The position numbers and the translations under genes were made by a program. The notes below the pieces were generated by a model. It worked only from the letters and a program-made list of their open reading frames with translations. It did no database searches and was not told the DNA's origin. A stretch of 64,000 bases of DNA, taken from assembly GCA_023954195.1 (NCBI GenBank), contig JAMLIK010000005.1, positions 248,001-312,000 on the forward strand, in the 5' to 3' direction. How positions within the stretch are numbered: position 1 is the stretch's first letter; the number at the start of each line of letters is the position of its first letter. This stretch comes from Xanthobacteraceae bacterium. Its GTDB lineage: Bacteria; Pseudomonadota; Alphaproteobacteria; Rhizobiales; Xanthobacteraceae. Shown piece by piece: positions 20,161-29,875 of the stretch.

Positions 20161-20727
20161 ATGTTCATTCAGACCGAAGCCACCCCCAACCCCGCCACGC
20201 TGAAGTTCCTGCCCGGCCGCGCCGTGCTGGCCAGCGGCACCATGGAATTCAACGACCGCGCGAGCGCCGTGCGCTCGCCGCTCGCCGAACGGCTGTTCGA
20301 CGTGCCGGGCGTCGCCGGCGTGTTCTACGGCGCCGATTTCGTCACCGTCACCAAGGCGGACGGCGACTGGCAGCACCTCAAGCCGGCGATCCTCGGCGCC
20401 ATCATGGAGCACTACATGTCCGGCGGCCCGCTGATGGCCGACGGCAGCATCGACGGCGACGACACCGACGAGGCGGACGAGTTCTTCAGCGAGGCCGACG
20501 CCGAGACCGTCGGGATCATCAAGGACCTGATCGAAACGCGGGTGCGGCCGGCGGTCGCCAACGACGGCGGCGACATCACCTTCCGCGGCTTCAAGGACGG
20601 CATCGTCTATCTCAACATGAAGGGCGCGTGCTCGGGCTGCCCGTCGTCCACCGCGACGCTCAAGCACGGCATTCAGAACCTGCTGCGGCACTTCGTGCCG
20701 GAAGTCAGCGAGGTCGAAGCGGTGTAG
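20161..20727 (+). CDS. NifU-like iron-sulfur carrier (Nfu type)
   Basis: A 188-residue protein with an N-terminal Nfu domain (MFIQTEATPNPATLKFLPG, about 1-90) and a C-terminal NifU domain. The latter carries the cluster-binding CxxC in GACSGCPSSTATLKHGI (about C157, C160). Such proteins hold and pass on [4Fe-4S] clusters to target enzymes. A possible promoter, TTGACC (20080-20085) with a TATTTG -10 (20102-20107), lies upstream. The heptamer repeat directly follows the stop codon. Confidence 0.93.
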   Translation: MFIQTEATPNPATLKFLPGRAVLASGTMEFNDRASAVRSPLAERLFDVPGVAGVFYGADFVTVTKADGDWQHLKPAILGAIMEHYMSGGPLMADGSIDGDDTDEADEFFSEADAETVGIIKDLIETRVRPAVANDGGDITFRGFKDGIVYLNMKGACSGCPSSTATLKHGIQNLLRHFVPEVSEVEAV

Positions 20728-20728
20728 T

Positions 20729-20837
20729 AGGGAGCGAATAGGGAGTAGCGAATAGAAGGAAGAAACCAGGGACGCATGGGCGCGACGCGCCCTTTCATGC
20801 TAATCTATTCGCTATTCGCTCCTTACTATTCGCTCGC
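20729..20837. repeat. Paired GCGAATA heptamer arrays, copy 2
   Basis: The left arm GGGAGCGAATAGGGAGTAGC (20730 onward) and the right arm, TATTCGC units at 20805-20837, are inverted heptamer strings enclosing about 48 bp. That interior has its own GGCGCG-ac-GCGCC stem. The right arm runs to within 3 bases of the tsaB ATG, as copy 1 does for ugpC. Confidence 0.85.
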
Positions 20838-20839
20838 TT

Positions 20840-21538
20840 ATGCTGATCCTCGCCATCGACACCGCGCTCGACGCCTGCTCCGCGGCCGTTCTTGACACCA
20901 GGTCGACGCGGCTGCTCGCCCATGAATCGCAGCCGATGCAGCGCGGCCACGCCGAGGCGCTGATGCCGCTGATCGCGCGCGTCATGAAGCAGGCGGCCAT
21001 CGCCTTCGCCGCGCTCGACCGCGTCGCCGTCACCACCGGCCCCGGCAGCTTCACCGGATTGCGCGTCGGCCTGTCCGCCGCCCGCGGCATCGCGCTCGCA
21101 GCCCACAAGCCGGTGGTCGGGCTGACCACGCTGACCGCCTTCGCTGCGCCCTATGTCAGCGAGCGCGGCGCGCATCCGATCATGTCGGTGATCGACGCCC
21201 GGCACGATCACGTCTACCTCCAGGTCGCCAGCGGCGGCGGCACGACGCTGCTGCATCCCGATCTGGTTCCGATCGGCACGGCGCTGGAAGCCATCCCCCG
21301 GTTCGGGCCGCCGATCCTGGTCGGCAACGCCGCGCGTCTGGTCGCCGACCGCTGGCCGGCCGATGCCCCGCCGCCGGCGCGGGTCGAACCCAGGCCGGCC
21401 CCCGATATCGGCTGGGTGGCCTGGCTTGGCGCCGCCGTGACGCCGGAAAGCGCCCCGGCGCGGCCCTATTACCTGCGCGCGCCGGACGCCAAGCCCGCCG
21501 CCGGGTCGGCGTCCGCCTTGCAGCCCGCCGCTTCATGA
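20840..21538 (+). CDS. tsaB: tRNA threonylcarbamoyladenosine biosynthesis protein TsaB
   Basis: A 232-residue ASKHA-fold partner of TsaD in making t6A37 on ANN-decoding tRNAs. Visible are MLILAIDTALDACSAAVLD, the paired-histidine region QRGHAEALMPLI, and VTTGPGSFTGLRVGLSAARGIALA, the TsaB signature. The ATG directly follows the heptamer repeat with no Shine-Dalgarno. Its 3' end overlaps rimI by 4 bases. Confidence 0.93.
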   Translation: MLILAIDTALDACSAAVLDTRSTRLLAHESQPMQRGHAEALMPLIARVMKQAAIAFAALDRVAVTTGPGSFTGLRVGLSAARGIALAAHKPVVGLTTLTAFAAPYVSERGAHPIMSVIDARHDHVYLQVASGGGTTLLHPDLVPIGTALEAIPRFGPPILVGNAARLVADRWPADAPPPARVEPRPAPDIGWVAWLGAAVTPESAPARPYYLRAPDAKPAAGSASALQPAAS

Positions 21539-22020
21539 AGAATTTTCTCGTTGCGTGGTGGCTCCCGGAGGTGCCGGTGGTGGAACCCGCCACCGGGCAC
21601 GATCTCGCCGCGCTGGCGCAATTGCACGCGGAATCGTTTCATCGCGGCTGGGGCGAAAGCGAGTTCGACGCCATGCTGCGGGAACCCAATACGCTGGTGC
21701 ATCGGCTGCGGCGCGGGACCAGGGTGATCGGCTTCGCGGTCTCGCGGATCGCGGCCGACGAGGCCGAAATCCTGTCGATCGCGGTGGCGGCGCGCCAGCG
21801 CGGGCGCGGCTTGTCGCGCGGCCTGCTCGCCACCCATCTCGGACATCTCGCCGGACGCGGCGTCCGCACCGTGTTCCTCGAAGTCGAGGAAACCAACCTG
21901 CCGGCGCGGCGATTGTACGACAAAGCGGGTTTCGCCGTGGTCGGCCGCCGCGAGCGTTACTATCGCGAGGCCGGCGGCGAGGAGCGCAACGCCCTGGTGA
22001 TGCGCCGCGACTTGTCGTAG
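21535..22020 (+). CDS. rimI: Ribosomal-protein-alanine N-acetyltransferase (RimI-like GNAT)
   Basis: A 161-residue GNAT acetyltransferase expected to acetylate the N-terminal alanine of ribosomal protein S18. The acetyl-CoA loop reads VAARQRGRGLSRGLLATHL (about 84-102), and the C-terminal ARRLYDKAGFAVVGRRERYY is typical of RimI. It overlaps tsaB by the ATGA arrangement, a near-universal pairing. Confidence 0.92.
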   Translation: MKNFLVAWWLPEVPVVEPATGHDLAALAQLHAESFHRGWGESEFDAMLREPNTLVHRLRRGTRVIGFAVSRIAADEAEILSIAVAARQRGRGLSRGLLATHLGHLAGRGVRTVFLEVEETNLPARRLYDKAGFAVVGRRERYYREAGGEERNALVMRRDLS

Positions 22021-22065
22021 CCGCCGTGGGGTGGCAAGACAGCATCCTCGGGGAGCAAGAGGATC

Positions 22066-22515
22066 ATGACCGCTTTGAAATCCGCACCGTCGTCGAAATC
22101 GACCGGCATCGAGGCGCGTTGCGCGGCCACCGGGATGCGCATGACCGAGCAGCGCCGCGTCATCGCCCGCGTGTTGGCCGAGGCGGCCGACCATCCCGAC
22201 GTCGAGGAACTGTACCGGCGCTGCGTCGCGGTCGACGACAAGATCTCGATCTCGACGGTCTACCGCACCGTGAAATTGTTCGAGGACGCCGGCATCATCG
22301 AGCGCCACGATTTCCGCGAGGGCCGCGCCCGTTACGAGACCATGCGCGACAGCCATCACGATCACCTCATCAACCTGCGCGACGGCACCGTGGTCGAATT
22401 CACCTCGGAGGAAATCGAGGTGCTGCAACGCGAAATCGCCCGCAAGCTGGGCTACCGGCTGGTCGATCACCGGCTCGAACTCTATTGCGTGCCGATCGAC
22501 GAGACGAAGGGCTGA
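22066..22515 (+). CDS. Fur-family metal-responsive transcriptional regulator
   Basis: A 149-residue Fur-type repressor. The winged helix spans about residues 15-85 ([36 protein letters not shown]). The metal-binding/dimerisation part follows, with [16 protein letters not shown] (around 97-112). No CxxC zinc site is present near the C-terminus. This locus (after rimI, before miaB) holds the gene usually called fur or mur in Rhizobiales, which senses iron or manganese. A second Fur-family gene, irr, is at 46378. Confidence 0.92.
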   Translation: MTALKSAPSSKSTGIEARCAATGMRMTEQRRVIARVLAEAADHPDVEELYRRCVAVDDKISISTVYRTVKLFEDAGIIERHDFREGRARYETMRDSHHDHLINLRDGTVVEFTSEEIEVLQREIARKLGYRLVDHRLELYCVPIDETKG

Positions 22516-22531
22516 GATTTCAGAGTCTTTC

Positions 22532-22648
22532 CGTCATTGCGAGCACTCGGATCAACGCTTCGCGTTGTCCGAGCACAGGCTCCGCGACGCAATCCAGTCC
22601 TTCTTCCTGGCCTCTGGATTGCGTCGTCGCCTCGCTCTCGCAATGACG
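22532..22648. repeat. CGTCATTGCGAGCACTCGG palindromic repeat, copy 1
   Basis: It starts CGTCATTGCGAGCACTCGGA and ends CTCGCAATGACG. An internal CTCGGATCAACG-cttcg-CGTTGTCCGAG hairpin is followed by inverted GCAATCCAG/CTGGATTGC-type arms. Copy 2 (61805-61924) is nearly identical. Here it fills the gap between the fur-like gene and the HAD gene, and ends about 6 bases before the HAD start codon. Confidence 0.9.
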
Positions 22649-22654
22649 ACAGCA

Positions 22655-23344
22655 ATGCGAATAACGATCGTGCCCCTCGACCTCATCATCTTCGATTGCG
22701 ACGGCGTGCTGGTGGACAGCGAGGTGATCTCGTGCCGCGTCCATGCCGAGCAGTTGACGCGGGCCGGCTATCCGATCACCGCCGAGGAGGTGTTTTCACG
22801 CTTCCTCGGCCGCTCGGCGCAGGCGGCGCATCAGGAGGTGGAAGCCGAACTCGGCCGCCGGCTCCCGGACGATTTCGACGCCCGGCTCAAGGCCGCGCTG
22901 TTCCAGGAGTTCGCCGCCTCGCTGCGAGCCGTGCCGCATGTCGCCGAGACGCTGGCCGCCATCACTGTTCCGGTCTGCGTCGCCTCCAGCGGCGCGCCGG
23001 ACAAGATCGCCGCCAGCCTGACCCGCACGGGCCTGCTGCCGCGCTTCGCCCCGCATGTTTTCTCGGCCGCGCAGGTCGCGCGCGGCAAGCCGGCGCCGGA
23101 CCTGTTCCTGTTCGCCGCCGACAGGATGGGCGCGGAACCCGGCCGCTGCCTGGTGATCGAGGACAGCGTTCCGGGCGTCACGGCGGCGCGGGCCGCCGGC
23201 ATGACGGCGATTGGCTTTTGCGGCGGCGGCCATTGCGGGCACGGCCACGCCGCCACCCTGATCGCCGCCGGCGCCCGCGCCGGCTTCGACGATATGCGGC
23301 AATTAACTGAAATCATACGTAAATTCGCCGCGTCCGGCGGTTGA
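22655..23344 (+). CDS. HAD superfamily hydrolase (beta-phosphoglucomutase/phosphatase-like)
   Basis: A 229-residue HAD phosphatase or phosphomutase. Motif I is [13 protein letters not shown] (about 12-24), motif II lies in [11 protein letters not shown], motif III is the lysine of [10 protein letters not shown], and motif IV is [20 protein letters not shown] 22655 was chosen as the first start clear of the repeat; 22643 (ATG) and 22670 (GTG) are alternatives. None has a convincing ribosome site. The substrate is unknown. It interrupts the fur-miaB neighbourhood. Confidence 0.88.
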   Translation: MRITIVPLDLIIFDCDGVLVDSEVISCRVHAEQLTRAGYPITAEEVFSRFLGRSAQAAHQEVEAELGRRLPDDFDARLKAALFQEFAASLRAVPHVAETLAAITVPVCVASSGAPDKIAASLTRTGLLPRFAPHVFSAAQVARGKPAPDLFLFAADRMGAEPGRCLVIEDSVPGVTAARAAGMTAIGFCGGGHCGHGHAATLIAAGARAGFDDMRQLTEIIRKFAASGG

Positions 23345-23454
23345 TTCGACCATTCCCGCCGAGGCTTTTCACCGTCCGCGCTGGATTTTCCGCGTCCGAG
23401 CCTATAATTGAGCAGCGCGCCAGAGCACGCGCCGTCCCCGTAGCAACAGGTTCC

Positions 23455-24843
<1,389 letters not shown>

Positions 24844-24848
24844 AACCC

Positions 24849-25904
24849 TTGCCCAAAAGCGCATCGGATTCGCCAACGCTCAACCCTCGCCGCAACTTTG
24901 ATCGCGACACGCAGACAGCGCCGGACGTCCGGATCGAGGTCGATTACGACGACAACCGCGCCGCCTCGGCGCTGGTCGGACCTTACGGACAGAACCTCGC
25001 GCTGATCGAGCGCCGCCTCAACGTGGTGGTGGATTCGCGCGGCAACCACATCTCCATCGCCGGCGCCCGCGACGCCTGCGCCGCCGCGCACCGCGTGCTC
25101 GACGCGCTCTATGCGCTGGCGCGGCAAGGCCACGATCTGGCGCAAGGCGACGTCGAAGGCGCGATCCGCTCGGTGATGGCGCAAGGCTCGCTGTTCGAGA
25201 TCGACGCCAAGACGCCCGCCTCCGCCTTCGAGGCGATCAACCTGCGCAAGCGCCCGGTGCGCGCCCGCACCAAGGCGCAGGACGCCTACATTCGCGCGCT
25301 GAAACATCACGAACTGGTGTTCGGCGTCGGCCCCGCCGGCACCGGCAAGACCTGGCTGGCGGTGGCGCAGGCGGCGCAACTGTTCGAGCGCAAGGAAGTC
25401 GATCGCATCATCCTGACCCGGCCGGCGGTGGAGGCCGGCGAGCGGCTCGGCTTCCTGCCCGGCGACCTGCGCGAGAAGGTCGATCCCTATCTGCGCCCGA
25501 TCTACGACGCGCTCTACGACCTGATGGATTCGCGCATCGTCGAGCGTGCGTTGCAGACCGGCGAGATCGAGATCGCGCCGCTCGCCTTCATGCGCGGGCG
25601 CACGCTCACCAATGCCGCGATCATCCTCGACGAGGCGCAGAACACCACCTCGATGCAGATGAAGATGTTCCTGACCCGGCTCGGCGAGAACAGCCGCATG
25701 ATCGTCACCGGCGATCCGAGCCAGATCGACCTGCCGGGCGGCCAGACTTCCGGCCTGATCGAGGCGATCAAGCTGCTGGACGGCGTCGAGGGTATCGCCC
25801 AGGTGCATTTTTCGGCCGAGGATGTGATCCGTCACGAACTGGTGGCGCGCATCGTCGCCGCCTATGAGGGATTGCCGCGCAAGCCGACAACCAGCCGCTC
25901 CTAA
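24849..25904 (+). CDS. PhoH-family ATPase (TTG start)
   Basis: A 351-residue PhoH-like P-loop protein with an N-terminal KH-like part (about 25-105). Walker A is GPAGTGKTW (about 161-169), followed by RPAVEAGERLGFLPGDL and Walker B IILDEAQN (about 259-266). The best start is TTG 24849, five bases after the miaB stop with CGGAG about 12 bases upstream, because homologous-looking text begins there and no ATG fits. It ends in a TAATG overlap with ybeY. The family is linked to RNA metabolism, but the exact role is open. Confidence 0.9.
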   Translation: MPKSASDSPTLNPRRNFDRDTQTAPDVRIEVDYDDNRAASALVGPYGQNLALIERRLNVVVDSRGNHISIAGARDACAAAHRVLDALYALARQGHDLAQGDVEGAIRSVMAQGSLFEIDAKTPASAFEAINLRKRPVRARTKAQDAYIRALKHHELVFGVGPAGTGKTWLAVAQAAQLFERKEVDRIILTRPAVEAGERLGFLPGDLREKVDPYLRPIYDALYDLMDSRIVERALQTGEIEIAPLAFMRGRTLTNAAIILDEAQNTTSMQMKMFLTRLGENSRMIVTGDPSQIDLPGGQTSGLIEAIKLLDGVEGIAQVHFSAEDVIRHELVARIVAAYEGLPRKPTTSRS

Positions 25905-26422
25905 TGACCGCCTCGATTCCCGATACCGACGTGATTACCGTCGCCACCTGCTGGAACGCCGAGCCCGACGCCGAGGACGTGATCCGCCGCGCCATCGACG
26001 CCGCCGCCGCTTCCGTCACCGCCGATGTCGCGGACGCCGAGCTGGCGGTGATGCTGACCGACGACGACGGCATCCGCACGCTCAACCGCGAGTGGCGCAG
26101 GATCGACAAACCGACCAACGTGCTGTCGTTTCCGGCTCTGCGGCCGGAAGGCGCGCGGCAGCCGGACGATCCGCCGTTGATGCTGGGCGACATCGCCATC
26201 GCCTATGAGACGACGCGCCGCGAGGCCAGCGACGAAGGCAAGCCGTTCGACCATCACCTCACCCATCTCGCGGTGCACGGCTTCCTGCACCTGATCGGCT
26301 ACGATCACGAGACCGACGCCGAGGCCGAGACGATGGAACATCTCGAACGGCGAATCCTGGCGCAACTGGGAATCCCCGATCCTTATCCGGACTCGGGCGC
26401 GGATCGGGAGCGCGTGAGCTGA
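25904..26422 (+). CDS. ybeY: Endoribonuclease / rRNA maturation factor YbeY
   Basis: A 172-residue zinc metalloprotein required for 16S rRNA 3'-end maturation and ribosome quality control. The metal motif H-x3-H-x5-H is seen as HGFLHLIGYDH at about residues 125-135. The upstream DKPTNVLSFP segment is also diagnostic. It starts on the A shared with the phoH stop codon and ends one base before the next ATG. Confidence 0.95.
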   Translation: MTASIPDTDVITVATCWNAEPDAEDVIRRAIDAAAASVTADVADAELAVMLTDDDGIRTLNREWRRIDKPTNVLSFPALRPEGARQPDDPPLMLGDIAIAYETTRREASDEGKPFDHHLTHLAVHGFLHLIGYDHETDAEAETMEHLERRILAQLGIPDPYPDSGADRERVS

Positions 26423-26423
26423 C

Positions 26424-27533
26424 ATGCCGGACTCCGACCCCGTTCAGGACAATCCGCGCGACACGCCGAATCTTCCGGTGCCGGTGCATGACGGCGACGT
26501 GCTGCGGCCGGCGTCCGACAATTGGCTGATCCGCGCGATCCGCACCCTGTTCGGCTGGAAGGCCGGCTCGGTGCGCGACGATCTGCAAGTGGTGCTCGAC
26601 GCCAGCGCGCCGGACGATTCCGGCTTCTCCGCCGTCGAGCGCACCATGCTGCGCAATTTGCTCAATCTGCACGAGCAGCGCATCGCCGACGTGATGATCC
26701 ATCGCGCCGACATCGTCGCGGTGAAGCAGGACATTGCGCTCGGCGAGCTGATGGCGCTGTTCGAGAGCGCGGCGCATTCGCGCTTCGTGGTCTACAACGA
26801 GACCCTCGACGATCCGGTCGGCATGGTCCACATCCGCGACCTGCTGGCGTTCATGACGGCGAAGGCGAAAGTGCCGGAGCCGCCGAAGACGCGCCGCAAG
26901 AAGCCGCCGGTCGCCGGCCTCGACCTGCGCGCGCTCGATCTGGCGCTGCCGCTCACCGAGGCCGGCATCATCCGCAACCTGCTCTACGTGCCGCCGTCGA
27001 TGCGCGCCATCGACCTGCTGGCGCAGATGCAGGCGTCGCGGCTGCATCTGGCGCTGGTGGTGGACGAATACGGCGGCACCGACGGCCTGGTCTCGATCGA
27101 GGACATCGTCGAGCAGATTGTCGGCGACATCGACGACGAGCACGACAGCACCGAGCCGCCCTCGATCGTGCGGCAGGGCGAGAACACCTTCATCGCCGAC
27201 GCCCGCGCCAGCCTCGACGACGTCCGCGAGATGATCGGCGACGCCTTCGACACCGGCGAGGCCGGCGAGGAAGTGGAAACGCTCGGCGGCTTCATCGTCA
27301 CCCATGTCGGCCGCCTGCCGGTGCGCGGCGAGATCATTTCCGGCCCCGGCGATTTCGAGATCGAGGTGCTCGACGCCGATCCACGCCGGGTCAAGCGGCT
27401 ACGCATCGGTCCGCGCAAGGAGCGGCCGGCGACGCGCGGCCGCGAGACGCGCCGCCGCGACGCCGCGCCCGATCCCGGCTCCCCGCCGGGCGAGCGGCCG
27501 GCGACGCCCTCCGGCGAAGGCGACGGCGCATGA
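26424..27533 (+). CDS. CorC/HlyC-type CBS-domain protein
   Basis: A 369-residue protein of the hemolysin C/CorC family. It has two CBS domains (about 90-215, including DVMIHRADIVAVKQDI and MQASRLHLALVVDEYGGTDGLVSIEDIVEQIVGDI) and a C-terminal CorC-HlyC domain (about 235-320). The last 40 residues are rich in Arg and Pro. No transmembrane segment is present, so it is a soluble member associated with magnesium/cobalt efflux or envelope functions. The stop overlaps the lnt start (ATGATG), as in the ybeY-corC-lnt clusters of many bacteria. Confidence 0.92.
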   Translation: MPDSDPVQDNPRDTPNLPVPVHDGDVLRPASDNWLIRAIRTLFGWKAGSVRDDLQVVLDASAPDDSGFSAVERTMLRNLLNLHEQRIADVMIHRADIVAVKQDIALGELMALFESAAHSRFVVYNETLDDPVGMVHIRDLLAFMTAKAKVPEPPKTRRKKPPVAGLDLRALDLALPLTEAGIIRNLLYVPPSMRAIDLLAQMQASRLHLALVVDEYGGTDGLVSIEDIVEQIVGDIDDEHDSTEPPSIVRQGENTFIADARASLDDVREMIGDAFDTGEAGEEVETLGGFIVTHVGRLPVRGEIISGPGDFEIEVLDADPRRVKRLRIGPRKERPATRGRETRRRDAAPDPGSPPGERPATPSGEGDGA

Positions 27534-29137
27534 TGTTTGGCGCGAAGCTACGTGCCGCGGCGCTGTTCATCGTGCTGTCGTGGGGATGGCGACGCGCCCT
27601 GATCGCGCTCGTGGCCGGTGCGCTGTCGTCGCTGGCGATGGCGCCGTTCAACGCCTGGCCAATCCTGTTCGTCACCTTCCCGGTGATGGTGTGGCTGATC
27701 GACGGCGCCGGCGCCGGCCGCTTCAACGGCGTGCCGTCGGCGGCGCTCGCCGGCTGGTGGTTCGGCTTCGGCTATTTCGTGCCGGGGCTGTACTGGATCG
27801 GCTACGCCTTCCTGGTCGACGCCGCTCACTTCGGCTGGCTGCTGCCGGTCGCGGTCTCGGGCCTGCCCGCTTATCTGGCGCTGTTCACCGCCGCCGGTTT
27901 CGCGCTGGCGCGGGCGCTGTGGAGCCGCGACGCGGCGCGCATCCTGGCGCTCGCCGCGGCCCTCACCGTCAGCGAATGGCTGCGCGGCCACGTCCTCACC
28001 GGCTTTCCATGGAACGCTTTCGGCTACGCGCTGACCGAGCCGCTGGCGCTGGCGCAGACCGCCGCGCTGATCGGATTGTGGGGCATGACCTTCCTCAGCG
28101 TCGCGATCTTCGCCAGCCCCGCGGTGCTGATCGACGGCAAGGCGGCGCGCGCGCGGCTCGCCCCGCTCGCGGCGCTGGTGCTGCTGGCGGCGATGGGCGC
28201 TTACGGCGCGCTGCGCCTCGTCAACAATCCGACGCAGCTCCTCGCCGGCCCCAGGCTGCGCATCATGCAGCCCAACCTGACGCAGGACGATCGTTTCAAT
28301 TATTCCGCCAAGGCGTCGGTGATGCGGAAATATCTCGCGCTGTCGGACCGCGCCACCAGCCCGCAAACCTCCGGCGTGCGCGACGCCAATATCCTGATCT
28401 GGCCGGAATCGGCGTTTCCGTTTTTTCTGACGCGCGAGGGTGACGCCATGGCGCAGATCGCCGATCTGCTGCCGCCCGGCACCGTGCTCATCACCGGCGC
28501 GGTGCGCGCGCCCGATCTGCCGCCGGGCGTGCCGGTGCGGCGCGCCTATAATTCGATCTATCTGATCGGCGACGACGGCGACGTCCTGTCGGTCTACGAC
28601 AAGTTGCATCTGGTGCCGTTCGGCGAGTACCTGCCGTTCCAGTCGCTGATGGAGGCGCTCGGCTTCGAGCAACTCACAAGGATGCGCGGCGGTTTCATTC
28701 CCGGCACCCGGCGGAGAATGATCGACGTTCCCGGCGCGCCGCCGATGCTGCCCTTGATCTGCTACGAGGCGATCTTCCCCTCTGACAGCGCGGTCGGCGG
28801 CGAGCGGCCGGGCTGGATCGTCAACCTGACCAATGACGGCTGGTTCGGCATCTCGACCGGGCCGTACCAGCATCTGCAACAGGCGCGGCTGCGCGCCGTC
28901 GAGCAAGGATTGCCGCTGGTGCGCGCCGCCAACACCGGCGTCTCGGCGGTGATCGATCCGTTCGGGCGCATCATCGCCTCGCTCGGTCTCGGCGAGGAAG
29001 GGGTGCTCGACGCCCGCCTGCCGGCGGCGATCCCGCCGACTTTCTACGCGCGCGCCGGCGATGTTCCCGCCGCGATCCTGGTCGCGATCGCGCTGATCGT
29101 GGCGGCGCGACGTCGCGGACGCCGACGGAACCGATAG
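27530..29137 (+). CDS. lnt: Apolipoprotein N-acyltransferase
   Basis: A 535-residue inner-membrane enzyme that adds the third acyl chain to lipoproteins. About eight hydrophobic segments occupy residues 1-230, followed by a periplasmic nitrilase domain with the catalytic triad E293 (IWPESAFPFF), K358 (YDKLHLVPFGEYLPF) and C411 (PLICYEAIFP), and a last hydrophobic segment at the C-terminus. All three residues are intact. The start is the first of two tandem ATGs; the second (27533) is equally possible. Confidence 0.95.
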   Translation: MMFGAKLRAAALFIVLSWGWRRALIALVAGALSSLAMAPFNAWPILFVTFPVMVWLIDGAGAGRFNGVPSAALAGWWFGFGYFVPGLYWIGYAFLVDAAHFGWLLPVAVSGLPAYLALFTAAGFALARALWSRDAARILALAAALTVSEWLRGHVLTGFPWNAFGYALTEPLALAQTAALIGLWGMTFLSVAIFASPAVLIDGKAARARLAPLAALVLLAAMGAYGALRLVNNPTQLLAGPRLRIMQPNLTQDDRFNYSAKASVMRKYLALSDRATSPQTSGVRDANILIWPESAFPFFLTREGDAMAQIADLLPPGTVLITGAVRAPDLPPGVPVRRAYNSIYLIGDDGDVLSVYDKLHLVPFGEYLPFQSLMEALGFEQLTRMRGGFIPGTRRRMIDVPGAPPMLPLICYEAIFPSDSAVGGERPGWIVNLTNDGWFGISTGPYQHLQQARLRAVEQGLPLVRAANTGVSAVIDPFGRIIASLGLGEEGVLDARLPAAIPPTFYARAGDVPAAILVAIALIVAARRRGRRRNR

Positions 29138-29199
29138 TCGCGCGCGGCATGGCAGATCCGCGCGTCCTTCCTTCCATCAACCTTTTGGTTACTTATTAT

Positions 29200-29247
29200 T
29201 TCGGTTTCGCATAAAGGATTAGAAACCGAACCGCCGTCGGGTATATG
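29200..29247 (+). promoter_or_regulatory. Candidate operator/promoter of the XRE regulator
   Basis: A perfect 9-bp inverted repeat, TTCGGTTTC (29200-29208) and GAAACCGAA (29222-29230), has a 13-bp spacer. Its right half overlaps the -35 of a plausible promoter TTAGAA (29219-29224)-N17-TATATG (29242-29247). A second, imperfect inverted pair (TGCGATCAA...TTGTCGCA) lies at about 29288-29326. The 227-bp region is unusually AT-rich for this window. Autoregulation by the downstream HTH protein would fit but is unproven. Confidence 0.45.
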
Positions 29248-29364
29248 TACCGAGCCGCGGGGCCTGCCGAAATTAACCGCAATTGCGTGCGATCAAATCG
29301 TTTCGAACGAATTGACGAATTGTCGCATGCACCCCTATTTCGCCGTCCAGCCAGGGAGAGTTTG

Positions 29365-29781
29365 ATGTCGACCAAAGCGCCCAATCCTGTTGACAAATAT
29401 GTCGGCAGCCGTGTGCGCATGCGCCGCATCATGCTGGGCATGAGCCAGGAGAAACTGGGCGAAGCCCTCGGGCTGACGTTCCAGCAGATCCAGAAATACG
29501 AGAAGGGCACCAACCGCGTCGGCGCCAGCCGGATCCAACAGATCTCCGAGGTCCTGCAAGTTCCGGTGTCGTTCCTGTTCGAGGGCGGGCCGGGCGGCAA
29601 CATCAATGCCGAGGGTTTCAGCGAAGCGCCATCGCCCGCTTATGTTTCAGACTTTCTCGCGACCTCCGAAGGGCTGGCGCTGACCCGCGCCTTCACCCGC
29701 ATCAGCGACGCAAAACTTCGCCGCAGCATCGTCGACATGGTCGAGCAAATCGCCGCGCGCGAGCAGCCCGACGAGCGCTGA
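29365..29781 (+). CDS. XRE-family helix-turn-helix transcriptional regulator
   Basis: A 138-residue regulator with a Cro/C1-type HTH at about residues 13-70 (VRMRRIMLGMSQEKLGEALGLTFQQIQKYEKGTN). A short alpha-helical C-terminal tail follows, including YVSDFLATSEGLALTRAFTRI and RSIVDMVEQIAA. It is the small, highly conserved alphaproteobacterial type that often lies beside metK. ATG 29365 follows GGGAGAG. In this window trmB follows directly and metK is absent from the gap. Confidence 0.92.
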   Translation: MSTKAPNPVDKYVGSRVRMRRIMLGMSQEKLGEALGLTFQQIQKYEKGTNRVGASRIQQISEVLQVPVSFLFEGGPGGNINAEGFSEAPSPAYVSDFLATSEGLALTRAFTRISDAKLRRSIVDMVEQIAAREQPDER

Positions 29782-29875
29782 TCGCCGGATCGCCGGTTGA
29801 CGCCTCCGTCGTTCACCCCGTAAGAGCGGCGTCGATCGCGCACCGCGACCGCGACACCGGCTGGGGTTCGAAGGC

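Noticed and set aside
22565-22654. N-terminal extension of the HAD protein
   Set aside because: It translates the palindromic repeat; the near-identical repeat at 61805 has no such gene.
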